Assembly (NCBI GenBank): GCA_016765235.1 | Contig: JAESQH010000064.1 | Location: 11,416 to 22,599 of the forward strand | DNA: 11,184 nucleotides | Source: Paracoccaceae bacterium | Lineage (GTDB): Bacteria; Pseudomonadota; Alphaproteobacteria; Rhodobacterales; Rhodobacteraceae | Direction: 5' to 3' | Shown here: one piece after another, positions 1 through 7,282 of the stretch | Layout of the letters: each line of letters opens with the position of its first letter | Position numbering within the stretch: position 1 is the first letter of the stretch | Translations under genes and position numbers: made by a program | Notes under the pieces: generated by a model | The model's input: only the letters and a program-made list of their open reading frames with translations | Database searches by the model: none | Told to the model about the DNA's origin: nothing

Positions 1-144
1 GCGTTCGTCTTCATCGTATCGCTCATCGTCTGGACAATCTTGAAAATGACTGTCGGAATTCGAGTTTCGGAAGAAGCCGAGATCACCGGCCTCGATATGG
101 CGGAACTAGGCATGGAAGCTTACCCCGAGTTCGGCCGCCATTAA
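1..144 (+). CDS. amtB: Ammonium transporter (Amt/MEP family), C-terminal 47 residues
   Basis: This is the 3' end of a gene whose start lies outside the window; frame 1 is open from base 1 to a TAA stop. The fragment begins with the end of a hydrophobic helix (AFVFIVSLIVWTILKMTVGI) and continues into a cytoplasmic tail, RVSEEAEITGLDMAELGMEA, then YPEF. The Glu-rich tail with the pattern E-x-x-G-L-D-x-x-x-x-G-x-x-A-Y is characteristic of AmtB-type ammonium channels, where it follows the last transmembrane helix and takes part in regulation by the PII protein GlnK. In many proteobacteria glnK lies upstream of amtB, but that part is not visible here. Transcription appears to end at the hairpins just downstream. 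The family call is confident even though only about a tenth of the protein is present. Confidence 0.88.
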   Translation, partial: AFVFIVSLIVWTILKMTVGIRVSEEAEITGLDMAELGMEAYPEFGRH

Positions 145-152
145 TATTCCCT

Positions 153-172
153 CCAAGGCGTTCGCGCCTTGG
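153..172 (+). other. Perfect 8-bp hairpin with TTCG loop after amtB
   Basis: CCAAGGCG (153-160) and CGCCTTGG (165-172) are perfect inverted repeats enclosing the tetraloop TTCG. The hairpin lies 8 bases after the amtB stop and has no T-tract of its own. It stands just ahead of the intrinsic terminator at 180-207, so it probably acts as a 3' mRNA stabiliser or as the first half of a tandem terminator. That role is inferred. Confidence 0.6.
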
Positions 173-179
173 ACACGTT

Positions 180-207
180 GCCCGGGCGGAAACGTCCGGG
201 CTTTTTT
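180..207 (+). terminator. Intrinsic terminator of amtB
   Basis: A 9-bp stem, GCCCGGGCG (180-188) with CGTCCGGGC (193-201) and one G-T wobble, closes a GAAA tetraloop. It is followed directly by six Ts (202-207). This is a textbook Rho-independent terminator on the plus strand, 35 bases downstream of the amtB stop codon. Confidence 0.92.
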
Positions 208-225
208 ATGTGTTGCGTCGAGGTC

Positions 226-258
226 AAAAAAAGGCCGCGTCAATTTCTCGACGCGGCC
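226..258 (-). terminator. Intrinsic terminator of the OmpP1/FadL-like gene
   Basis: Read on the minus strand, GGCCGCGTC (258-250) pairs with GACGCGGCC (241-233). The loop can add a G-T and an A-T pair around a GAAA tetraloop. The stem is followed by seven Ts (232-226 on the minus strand). It lies 24 bases beyond the stop of the minus-strand gene at 283-1353 and faces the amtB terminator, so the two converging transcription units are insulated from each other. Confidence 0.92.
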
Positions 259-282
259 ATTCGCACTAAAGTTATTTGAACC

Positions 283-1353
283 TTAAAGCGTGAACGCAAC
301 TTTCAAACCGAACGCCATTGCGGTGTTATTTTCGAAAGTTCCCGCGGTGCCACTTGCATCACCAAGCCACAAGTATTTTGCACCACCAGTGACTTTTACA
401 TTGTCAAACGCATAGGTTAGTCCAGCACCGACGCTCAAAAACCCGTCGGTTGGCGCTAACGGACTAGGGTCCGATCCAAGAGTTGCCTCATATCCAACAG
501 TCAATGCGCCGGATAAGTTTTCGGTTAGCGTTCGGCCAACACCCAAATTATACGTAATGCGGTCGAATTCATAGCTAACTAAAGGGGTCAATGTATTGGC
601 TAAAAAGTCAGGTGGTGACAGTTCGAATTTTGACCACTCGACCCAGCGAACTGAGCCGAATATAAGTGTTTTTTCGTTGACTCCCGTTTGGAATTCAAGA
701 TTTACGGATTGCGGTGTTGTAACCGAGGTGACCGTGTCACCTGACGGAATAAGACCAGCTTCGGTCGTTTGATGGTTTGCGGTTATTTCTGAACGATAGG
801 TTAATGCGACACGCAGCGCTATTTCCGGAATTTGATACGCTGCGCCAACAATATAACCGAAACCCGATGCTGCCGTTGCATCCACGGTATATCCTGTTCC
901 TACAAATGGAAGCGAAGCTGTTGCCGACATCGCTTGATAAGAAGCACCACCATATACAACTACATTCTCGGTAATGTCATAACTAGCAACCAGCGAAACT
1001 GCTGAACTCTTCAGATCGGCGGTTGTATACGAATATACAGGTGATAGGAGTGGGTAATCTGCGTTAGAGCCGAACGGTTGGTCAAAAATCACAGCCACAG
1101 AAATTTTGTCAGACAGGTCCGTTTTGAAACCGCCAGACAACAAAGAATACGCAGGAGATAAGTCGCCGGTAGGCGCAGCGGTCGGATCATCTCCCGAAAC
1201 TGACGGGTCAACGTATCCGTAAGAAAATTCGACATAACTTCGCTCTTCAAATATTATATCGACGGACTGGTTCGTTCGCTCAATCCCGCCAGCGGAAGCC
1301 ATCGCTGTGCTAGCCAACAGCGCGGCTATCACGCCTGTAGTTACGTTTTTCAT
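283..1353 (-). CDS. Outer membrane protein transport protein, OmpP1/FadL/TodX family
   Basis: This 356-residue protein starts with a Sec signal peptide (MKNVTTGVIAALLASTAMASA, probable cleavage at Ala-Ser-Ala before Gly-Gly-Ile-Glu-Arg). The mature N-terminus, GGIERTNQSVDIIFEERSYV, matches the FadL/OmpP1 hatch start, with the conserved asparagine-containing segment. The rest has the alternating amphipathic pattern of a beta-barrel, and the final strand (G-L-K-V-A-F-T-L) fits a BAM recognition signal, although the last residue is Leu rather than the more common Phe. The family forms monomeric barrels that let hydrophobic compounds such as long-chain fatty acids or aromatics cross the outer membrane; the substrate here is unknown. 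The start is fixed by an AAGGAG ribosome-binding site 6 bases upstream. The gene is monocistronic with its own terminator. Its base composition looks richer in AT than the neighbouring recQ. Confidence 0.85.
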   Translation of the reverse strand: MKNVTTGVIAALLASTAMASAGGIERTNQSVDIIFEERSYVEFSYGYVDPSVSGDDPTAAPTGDLSPAYSLLSGGFKTDLSDKISVAVIFDQPFGSNADYPLLSPVYSYTTADLKSSAVSLVASYDITENVVVYGGASYQAMSATASLPFVGTGYTVDATAASGFGYIVGAAYQIPEIALRVALTYRSEITANHQTTEAGLIPSGDTVTSVTTPQSVNLEFQTGVNEKTLIFGSVRWVEWSKFELSPPDFLANTLTPLVSYEFDRITYNLGVGRTLTENLSGALTVGYEATLGSDPSPLAPTDGFLSVGAGLTYAFDNVKVTGGAKYLWLGDASGTAGTFENNTAMAFGLKVAFTL

Positions 1354-1359
1354 TCCAGT

Positions 1360-1365
1360 CTCCTT
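1360..1365 (-). promoter_or_regulatory. Ribosome-binding site of the OmpP1/FadL-like gene
   Basis: On the minus strand AAGGAG stands 6 bases before the ATG at 1353. This is a strong Shine-Dalgarno match and supports the chosen start, which gives a complete signal peptide. Confidence 0.8.
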
Positions 1366-1388
1366 GCGACCTGATATATACAGGCTAC

Positions 1389-1418
1389 ATCATAGATAGG
1401 CGAAAATCTGCTGGTCAA
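1389..1418 (-). promoter_or_regulatory. Candidate sigma-70-type promoter of the OmpP1/FadL-like gene
   Basis: On the minus strand TTGACC (1418-1413) and TATGAT (1394-1389) are separated by 18 bases. Each hexamer matches the housekeeping consensus at 5 of 6 positions. Transcription would start near 1382, giving a short leader of about 30 bases that contains the ribosome-binding site. The rest of the 1354-1516 gap is AT-rich and shows no other clear element. Confidence 0.5.
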
Positions 1419-1516
1419 CATTTACGTAAAGGAAACTGCAATTTCCCAACTGATTGTGTGAAATATATCATATAAGCGAACTTAGTATTTTGGGTGGTTA
1501 AGCCCCCAGATTCATC

Positions 1517-3565
1517 CTAATTTTGTGCGAGAATTTCCAGAAACGCGTCGCTAAACCGCTCGGCCTTTGCTTCGCCAATAATCCGCTCAAGCGCCTCGAT
1601 AGAATCCGGCCCTTGCCCCGCCACTTTCGCCAATAACGATGTACTGCAAGACATCGGTTTTTCCGTACCATGCGGCCCGTTCGCCAGTTCCAACTGCGCG
1701 GCCTTCAACCTGTCAAAAATGTCGCCGGCCGGTTTGCCCGCCAGTTTACGGCGCGTCGGGTGCATATCTTCAGATTCACCGTTTAGCACAGCCAGAAAAA
1801 CGTTCCCGTATTTCTCCAACTTCTTCGCACCCACCCCGTTTAATCGACTAAAATCGTCCAGTGTAACTGGCTTATGTGTCGCCATCTCGATCAGTGTTTT
1901 GTCTGGAAAAATAACGTATGCGGGTGCGCGTATGGTCTCTGCCAATTCGCGCCGCTTCATTTTCAAAGCCGACAGGATCGGTTCGTCTTCTTCTGCCACC
2001 AAGGCGACCGGCGCACGGCGCGACGGAGCAGCGCCGGCCTTGCGGATCGTATCCATTCGCAGATTAATGCTCGCCTCACCGCGCAGGATTGGTCGCGCGG
2101 TCTGGGTCATCACCAACCCGCCCATGCGCTCCACATCAGGGCGGATCAAGTCGTGCCCCATCATTTGACGAAAAATCGTCTGCCACTGCTTGCGGTTATA
2201 TTCTCCGCCCACGCCAAACGTCGGAAGCGCGTCGTGATTTCGTGCCTTCACCTTATCCGTCATATTACCCAACAGAACATCAGTCAGATGGCCCACACCA
2301 AAATACTCACCAGTTCGCAATATCGCTGACAACGCTTTACGTACAGCATCCGTTCCATCAAAAACTTCCGGCGCTAGCATGCACAGATCGCAATTTCCGC
2401 AAGTTTCCATATCCTCGCCGAAATATTCTAACAAAGTCTTACGACGACATTCCAATGCCTCCGCCAAACCCAACAACGCGTTTAGCCGTGCGTGGTCCGC
2501 CCCTTTGCGGTCATTCGGCGCCAACCCTTCGTCTATTTGCGAACGTCTAAGGCGAATGTCATCCGCTCCGTAAAGCGTCAGCGTATCCGCAGGCGCACCG
2601 TCACGCCCCGCGCGGCCAATTTCTTGATAATACGACTCGATGGATTTGGGCAAATCTGCATGCACGACGAACCGGATATCAGGCTTGTCGATCCCCATCC
2701 CAAACGCCACGGTCGCACACACGATCAGCCCATCCTCGCGCTGAAAACGATTCTCCGCGATCCGTCGATCCTCAGAGATCATGCCCGCATGATAATGTAA
2801 TGCAGAGTGCCCCTCGGACCGCAACGCCTGCGCCAGCACTTCGGTTTTGTTGCGGCTGGAACAATAAACGATACCAGACAGCCCTTTGCGCGCCGCCACG
2901 AATTCCGTCAACTGCTTGCGAGGCTGGTCCTTCGGTTGAAACGCCAAGGAAATGTTGGGCCGATCAAACCCCTCCAGAAATGTCCGCGGGCTTTCGCCGC
3001 CAAACAGTCGTTTACCAATTTCGAACCGTGTTTCCGCATCCGCCGTCGCCGTAAATGCCGCAACTTGCACATTATCTAGTTGAGCGCGAAGCGCCCCGAT
3101 TTTCAAGTAATCCGGCCTGAAATCGTGACCCCACTGGGATACACAATGCGCTTCGTCCACGGCCAAAAGGCTAACATTGATCCGCCGCAGCAATTGCACT
3201 GCGCCACCATTCGCCAAGCGTTCCGGTGCCATATAAAGCAGCTTTAACCGCCCCTCGTCGAGGGCTTGAAACACCTCCTCCGTTTCTTCCTCGGTATTGC
3301 CCGAAGTCAGCGACCCCGCATCAACACCTGCCTCGCGCAGCGCACGAACCTGATCCCGCATCAACGCAATCAGCGGTGAAATCACCACCGTCACCCCGTC
3401 ACGGCACAACGCTGGCAACTGAAAACACAGCGATTTGCCGCCGCCGGTCGGCATAATAGCCAACACATCCTCACCGGCATTCACGGCGTCGACAATCGCC
3501 TCCTGCCCAGGGCGGAAACTGTCAAAGCCAAATACGGTTCGGAGGAGTTCTGAAGTCTGTTTCAT
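1517..3565 (-). CDS. recQ: ATP-dependent DNA helicase RecQ
   Basis: RecQ is a 3'-5' superfamily 2 DNA helicase used in recombination and stalled-fork repair. The 682-residue protein shows motif 0 (FGFDSFRPGQ, 12-21), Walker A (MPTGGGKS, 38-45, Lys44), the DEAH box (137-140), the aromatic-rich loop beginning CVSQWGHDFRP (141-151), motif III (FTATA, 171-175) and motif VI (QEIGRAGRDG, 314-323). A zinc-binding RecQ-C region follows, with Cys373, Cys389, Cys392 and Cys395, then a winged-helix RQC region around 400-505 and an HRDC domain around 530-596. The protein is about 70 residues longer than E. coli RecQ (609). The extra C-terminus, about 615-681, resembles a second, more divergent HRDC domain. 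The ribosome-binding site is weak (AGGA close to the ATG). It is divergently transcribed from the flagellar operon and apparently stands alone. All helicase motifs look intact. Confidence 0.97.
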   Translation of the reverse strand: MKQTSELLRTVFGFDSFRPGQEAIVDAVNAGEDVLAIMPTGGGKSLCFQLPALCRDGVTVVISPLIALMRDQVRALREAGVDAGSLTSGNTEEETEEVFQALDEGRLKLLYMAPERLANGGAVQLLRRINVSLLAVDEAHCVSQWGHDFRPDYLKIGALRAQLDNVQVAAFTATADAETRFEIGKRLFGGESPRTFLEGFDRPNISLAFQPKDQPRKQLTEFVAARKGLSGIVYCSSRNKTEVLAQALRSEGHSALHYHAGMISEDRRIAENRFQREDGLIVCATVAFGMGIDKPDIRFVVHADLPKSIESYYQEIGRAGRDGAPADTLTLYGADDIRLRRSQIDEGLAPNDRKGADHARLNALLGLAEALECRRKTLLEYFGEDMETCGNCDLCMLAPEVFDGTDAVRKALSAILRTGEYFGVGHLTDVLLGNMTDKVKARNHDALPTFGVGGEYNRKQWQTIFRQMMGHDLIRPDVERMGGLVMTQTARPILRGEASINLRMDTIRKAGAAPSRRAPVALVAEEDEPILSALKMKRRELAETIRAPAYVIFPDKTLIEMATHKPVTLDDFSRLNGVGAKKLEKYGNVFLAVLNGESEDMHPTRRKLAGKPAGDIFDRLKAAQLELANGPHGTEKPMSCSTSLLAKVAGQGPDSIEALERIIGEAKAERFSDAFLEILAQN

Positions 3566-3621
3566 ATCCTATATCTACCGCCCCCGATTCTTCGAAGCCA
3601 GTGGAATATCGCCGCAATTGA

Positions 3622-3636
3622 TTAACAATAAGTTAT
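3622..3636 (+). promoter_or_regulatory. Candidate CtrA-binding box upstream of the flagellar operon
   Basis: TTAA (3622-3625), seven bases, then TTAT (3633-3636) matches the alphaproteobacterial CtrA consensus TTAA-N7-TTAA at 7 of 8 fixed positions. It lies 69 bases before the start codon of the first flagellar-operon gene and 57 bases upstream of recQ. CtrA is a known direct activator of flagellar genes in Caulobacter and is needed for motility in several Rhodobacteraceae, so the location fits. Binding is inferred from sequence alone. Confidence 0.45.
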
Positions 3637-3644
3637 TTCGCTTG

Positions 3645-3660
3645 GTTACGAATTGGTAAC
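3645..3660. promoter_or_regulatory. 16-bp dyad, possible operator
   Basis: GTTAC (3645-3649) and GTAAC (3656-3660) are inverted repeats whose shared centre is the palindrome AATT (3651-3654). Only the G/G pair at 3650 and 3655 breaks the symmetry, so 14 of 16 bases are symmetric. It lies 44 bases before the start codon of the SLT gene in the divergent recQ/flagellar spacer. The cognate regulator is unknown. Confidence 0.35.
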
Positions 3661-3692
3661 ACATCTGCCTTACACCTAAGTCGAATCGAATT

Positions 3693-3698
3693 AGGAGG
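3693..3698 (+). promoter_or_regulatory. Ribosome-binding site of the SLT-domain gene
   Basis: A perfect AGGAGG stands 6 bases before the ATG at 3705. It is the strongest Shine-Dalgarno site in the flagellar operon and marks this gene as the first translated one. Confidence 0.85.
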
Positions 3699-3704
3699 CC
3701 TCGG

Positions 3705-4424
3705 ATGATCCCTGCAAGAATTGTGGGCGTTCTATTATTGCTGCTCCCCACCGTTGTAAATGCAAAGGCGGGTGCAGACCTATGCAATGCGGCGGCCGTA
3801 ACTGCCGCAAACAATACCGCCATTCCTCCAGACATATTGCGTGCATTAACTTTGGTGGAAACCGGCCGAAATCGCGATGGAACATTCCAGCCATGGCCAT
3901 GGACTGTCAACATGGAAGGCAAAGGATACTGGTTCGACACCCGAACCGAGGCAGTGGATTTCGTGGCGCAAAGCTACGCCAAGGGCGCGCGCAGTTTCGA
4001 TATTGGTTGTTTCCAGATCAACCACCGTTGGCACGGGGAAGCCTTTGCATCAATTGATCAAATGTTCGACCCCTCAGCCAACGCCGCCTATGCCGCCAAA
4101 TTCATGACATCGTTATATAAAGAAGGTGGATCTTGGTCGTGGGCCGCAGGTACATACCACTCGCGCTCCACCAACCTATCCGCAAAATACCGCACTCGAT
4201 TTGATCGGATGCTGGCGAAATTAACCGATACACCCGCGCCCCGCGCACTCCCCATTATCGTCGCTTCGAACGACACCGTTCAACCACCACGCCTTTCAAC
4301 ATGGGCACCCTTCCAACCCGCCGATATGCCGGATGTTGTAGTCCGGAAAGGCAGCTTGGCGGGCGGCCTTGTCGCGCGATCCGGTTCCCCTTTGCTAGGC
4401 GCACCAATAGGCGCACTATTCTGA
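3705..4424 (+). CDS. Secreted SLT-domain lytic transglycosylase-like protein, flagellar-operon leader
   Basis: The 239-residue protein has a Sec signal peptide (1-20, cleavage after VVNA) and a soluble-lytic-transglycosylase fold. Glu52 in ALTLVETGR is the likely catalytic acid. FDIGCFQINHRWHG (98-111) supplies the G-x-x-Q-I-N motif, and AAGTYHS (147-153) stands where the family has its A-Y-N/H motif. Cys27 and Cys102 could form a periplasmic disulfide. Such enzymes cleave the MurNAc-GlcNAc bond of peptidoglycan, leaving 1,6-anhydro ends. The last 65 or so residues (about 174-239) are rich in Pro, Ala and Ser and look unstructured. Its stop overlaps the flhA start (TGATG), so it is cotranscribed with export-gate genes. 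This suggests it opens the cell wall for the flagellar rod, a job carried out in Rhodobacter sphaeroides by the transglycosylase SltF. Whether it is orthologous to SltF was not tested. Confidence 0.85.
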   Translation: MIPARIVGVLLLLLPTVVNAKAGADLCNAAAVTAANNTAIPPDILRALTLVETGRNRDGTFQPWPWTVNMEGKGYWFDTRTEAVDFVAQSYAKGARSFDIGCFQINHRWHGEAFASIDQMFDPSANAAYAAKFMTSLYKEGGSWSWAAGTYHSRSTNLSAKYRTRFDRMLAKLTDTPAPRALPIIVASNDTVQPPRLSTWAPFQPADMPDVVVRKGSLAGGLVARSGSPLLGAPIGALF

Positions 4425-6511
4425 TGCTAAAAACTTTCAACGTCTCAATGTTATTTCAACCTACCATCCTGCTGGCATTGGCCCTAATGGCCATCATTGT
4501 TATGATGATCCTGCCAATGCCCGCTTGGATTCTTGACCTAGGTTTGGCCGCCAGTTTCGCCATCGCGATCCTGATTTTTACTGTCACGATTTTTATAGAC
4601 CGACCTCTGGATTTCTCGTCTTTTCCCACGATCTTGCTCGCCAGCCTTATGCTTCGATTGTCGCTGAATGTATCATCTACGAAACTGATAATCGGTCAAG
4701 GTCATACCGGCCCCAAAGCTGCGGGCGAAGTTATCAACGGTTTCGCGATGTTCGTCATGGGTGGGTCGGTTTTCATGGGGTTGGTCGTTTTCAGCGTCCT
4801 ACTGATCGTCAACTTTATCGTTATAACAAAGGGCGCAGGGCGCATGGCAGAAGTCGGCGCGCGGTTTGCACTAGACGGAATGCCCGGCAAACAGCTGGCC
4901 ATTGACAGCGACATGGCCGCTGGCGCGATCACCCATGAACAGGCCAAAGAGCGTCGCCGCATCGAACAAGAAGAAACCACGTTTTTCGGCTCCCTCGACG
5001 GGGCATCGAAATTCGTGAAAGGTGATGCGATCGCAGGCCTGCTGATCACAATGCTGAACCTCGTCATGGGGTTGGCAATTGGGTTGATCATGCACGACAT
5101 GCCCATAGCAGAAGCGTTTGAAACTTATGCGATTCTGACCATTGGCGACGGTTTGGTCAGCCAAATCCCGTCAGTAATCATCTCGATCGCATCGGCCTTG
5201 TTGTTGTCCAAAGGCGGCGCGCATGGGTCTACCGATAAGGCCCTAATGGTGCAACTTGGGGGCCACCCAGCTGCGCTCGCAACCGTCGCCGGGTTGTTGA
5301 CCTTATTCGCACTAATTCCCGGTTTGCCGTTCATACCTTTCATATTTGGCGCGATCGTTCTGGCTGGTGCAGCGTGGCAGTCGCATCGCAAAAAACAGGC
5401 GGGATTGGCGGCTGCCGCGCAGGCAGAAATGGTTCCTGCTACAACGACGCCTAAGAAATCGCTGGGTGATTTGTTAGACCTCGATGAAATCCACATCGAA
5501 TTTGCCTCGGATATTGTCCCGACAGTCATGGATCCGGCGACCGGTCTCGATACGCGCATCGTCAATATGCGCAACCATATTGCGTCGACCTACGGTCTGA
5601 TAATCCCCGAAATCCGGCTGACGGATTCCGCTATGTTGGCCAATGGCGAATACGCGATCCGTATCCAAGGTGTCGAGGTTGCCAAATCCGCAATCGAAAC
5701 TGATAAAGTGTTGGTTTTGTTAAACGACCCTTCAACACCGCCACCCGAAGGTCGCGACGTTAAAGAGCCCGTTTACGGCGCCCCAGCAAGATGGATCGAG
5801 CCATCTCAACAAGAAGAAGCCTCGCTGTTAGGTCTTTCCGTCGTCACCCCAACAGAGGTTGTCGCGACGCACCTTCTGGAAGTCCTGAAGCAGAATTTTT
5901 CCCGCCTGTTTTCACGCCGGACATTGCGGAAATTACTGGACGAATTCGTAACAGCTTCCGATCCCGCGCGGGCCGAAGCCAATCGCCGTGTTCTGGACGA
6001 ACTAGTACCCGACAAAGTCCCCATCGACATTCTACACGCCGTTTTACGCCTTCTGCTGGAGGAACGCGTCTCGATCCGTAATCTTCCGCTAATTCTGGAA
6101 TCAATCGCCGAGGTGCAAGGCCACCTAAAGGGCGTCGAAAGTATCACGGAACACGTCCGTCATCGCCTTGGTTTTCAGATCGTTGCGGAGTTACAAGAAG
6201 ACGATGGCGCCCTCCCCCTTATCCAGCTTTCCCCCGATTGGGAGGAGCTATTCCAAAAACACCAGATCGACGGGGAAAGTGGTGCAATCGACGTGGCATT
6301 GCCACCAGATGATTTCAATCGTTTGGCCTCCTCCGTGGCCGAAAAGATTGGCAAAGCCAGCGAAAACGGGCGCTATCCGGCTGTCGTCACCTCCACCCGT
6401 CGTAGGCGGTTTTTGCAAACGGTTCTGATGTCCAAAGGCATTCGTAACCCGGTATTTTCCTTTGAAGAAATCGGCACGAACTCTAAACCTGCCCTCGTCG
6501 GCGTTGCCTAA
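4424..6511 (+). CDS. flhA: Flagellar biosynthesis protein FlhA
   Basis: FlhA is the large integral membrane subunit of the flagellar type III export gate. It docks chaperone-substrate complexes and couples proton flow to export. The 695-residue protein has an N-terminal membrane domain (about 13-320). This carries the FHIPEP signature, with RMAEVGARFALDGMPGKQ at 140-157, and the cytoplasmic-loop motif GSLDGASKFVKGDAIAG at 189-205, in which Asp201 corresponds to the essential Asp208 of Salmonella. A linker at about 320-350 leads to the cytosolic docking domain. The ATG at 4424 overlaps the stop of the preceding gene and gives a family-typical N-terminus. The frame stays open upstream to an ATG at 4301, but that extension would lie within the SLT gene and has no family resemblance. 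ATG 4448 is a less likely alternative. No strong ribosome-binding site is seen, so translation is probably coupled. Confidence 0.97.
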   Translation: MLKTFNVSMLFQPTILLALALMAIIVMMILPMPAWILDLGLAASFAIAILIFTVTIFIDRPLDFSSFPTILLASLMLRLSLNVSSTKLIIGQGHTGPKAAGEVINGFAMFVMGGSVFMGLVVFSVLLIVNFIVITKGAGRMAEVGARFALDGMPGKQLAIDSDMAAGAITHEQAKERRRIEQEETTFFGSLDGASKFVKGDAIAGLLITMLNLVMGLAIGLIMHDMPIAEAFETYAILTIGDGLVSQIPSVIISIASALLLSKGGAHGSTDKALMVQLGGHPAALATVAGLLTLFALIPGLPFIPFIFGAIVLAGAAWQSHRKKQAGLAAAAQAEMVPATTTPKKSLGDLLDLDEIHIEFASDIVPTVMDPATGLDTRIVNMRNHIASTYGLIIPEIRLTDSAMLANGEYAIRIQGVEVAKSAIETDKVLVLLNDPSTPPPEGRDVKEPVYGAPARWIEPSQQEEASLLGLSVVTPTEVVATHLLEVLKQNFSRLFSRRTLRKLLDEFVTASDPARAEANRRVLDELVPDKVPIDILHAVLRLLLEERVSIRNLPLILESIAEVQGHLKGVESITEHVRHRLGFQIVAELQEDDGALPLIQLSPDWEELFQKHQIDGESGAIDVALPPDDFNRLASSVAEKIGKASENGRYPAVVTSTRRRRFLQTVLMSKGIRNPVFSFEEIGTNSKPALVGVA

Positions 6512-6514
6512 AAT

Positions 6515-7282
6515 TTGGAAGCGTTGGCCCAAATTCTGGATTTCAGCGAGCCTGCAATGACCAGTGCTTTCCTTGTCTTCGCGCGGGTCGGCGCTGTCAC
6601 CGCCCTACTGCCCGGTTTCGGGGAACAAAGCATCCCGATGCGCATTCGCCTGTTGGTCGCCCTTGCGTTCACCGCGATCGTTTGGCCAGTGGTTTCACCA
6701 ATTTTCAACATAAACCTGCAAGCCATGCCTATGTTAATGCTAACCGAATCCGCCATCGGCATCATGATCGGGATTTCCATTCGCCTGATCGTCATGGCCC
6801 TGCAGCTGGCCGGATCCATCGCCGCTCAAGCCACATCCATCGCGCAAGTCGCCGGTTCAGGCGCAACCCCTGACCCGATGCCGGCAATCGGCAACATCCT
6901 CGTTATGGCCGGTCTGACGTTGGTGCTTGTGTCTGGCCTGCACGTCAAAGCGGCGCTGGCCATGATCGCATCTTACGAAATAATGCCGCCCGGGTTTTTC
7001 CCCACAGGGCGCGACGCCGCCGAATGGGGCACTGCACACGTCGCCGCGGCGTTCGCGTTGGCAATAACATTGGCGTCCCCGTTTATTGTAATGTCCTTTG
7101 CGTATAACATCGGCCTTGGCGCCATCAATCGCGCCATGCCCTCATTAATGGTCTCTTTCATCGGTGCGCCCGCGATTACCGCTGGCGCGATCCTGATGCT
7201 TCTACTTTCGTCACCTATATTACTTGATTTCTGGAACTATAACATGGACTTGGTTCTGGCGAACCCACTAGGCATGCCGTAA
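6515..7282 (+). CDS. fliR: Flagellar biosynthesis protein FliR
   Basis: FliR is a core subunit of the FliPQR export channel in the flagellar basal body. The 255-residue protein is strongly hydrophobic, with several predicted membrane helices. It shows the family pattern near its start, FARVGAVTALLPGFGEQSIP followed by MRIRLLVALAFTAI, and later an A-x-x-x-x-A-Q-V-A-G-like stretch (SIAAQATSIAQVAGSGATPD, 92-111). The start proposed is TTG at 6515, three bases after the flhA stop. The next in-frame ATG (codon 15) would leave too little sequence before the first helix compared with relatives. No clear Shine-Dalgarno sequence is present, which fits translational coupling to flhA. The stop overlaps the flhB start (TAATG). 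FliP and FliQ are not in this window. Confidence 0.94.
   Translation: MEALAQILDFSEPAMTSAFLVFARVGAVTALLPGFGEQSIPMRIRLLVALAFTAIVWPVVSPIFNINLQAMPMLMLTESAIGIMIGISIRLIVMALQLAGSIAAQATSIAQVAGSGATPDPMPAIGNILVMAGLTLVLVSGLHVKAALAMIASYEIMPPGFFPTGRDAAEWGTAHVAAAFALAITLASPFIVMSFAYNIGLGAINRAMPSLMVSFIGAPAITAGAILMLLLSSPILLDFWNYNMDLVLANPLGMP

Noticed and set aside
1492..1508. Weak GGGTGG / CCCCC inverted repeat just after the recQ stop, as a possible terminator
   Set aside because: The stem has a mismatch and few pairs, and no T-tract follows on the minus strand.
3575..3940. Minus-strand open frame of 121 codons in the recQ/SLT spacer and SLT gene
   Set aside because: It overlaps a well-supported gene on the other strand, has no recognisable motif and looks like a shadow frame.
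4301..4423. Upstream in-frame extension of flhA starting at ATG 4301
   Set aside because: It lies wholly inside the SLT gene in another frame, is Arg/Pro-rich and has no FlhA resemblance. The ATG at 4424 gives the normal N-terminus and a TGATG coupling.
5125..5574. Long minus-strand open frame inside flhA, and similar antisense frames in fliR, flhB and recQ
   Set aside because: These are antisense to strongly conserved coding regions, have biased compositions rich in Arg, Pro, Ser or Cys, and lack family features.
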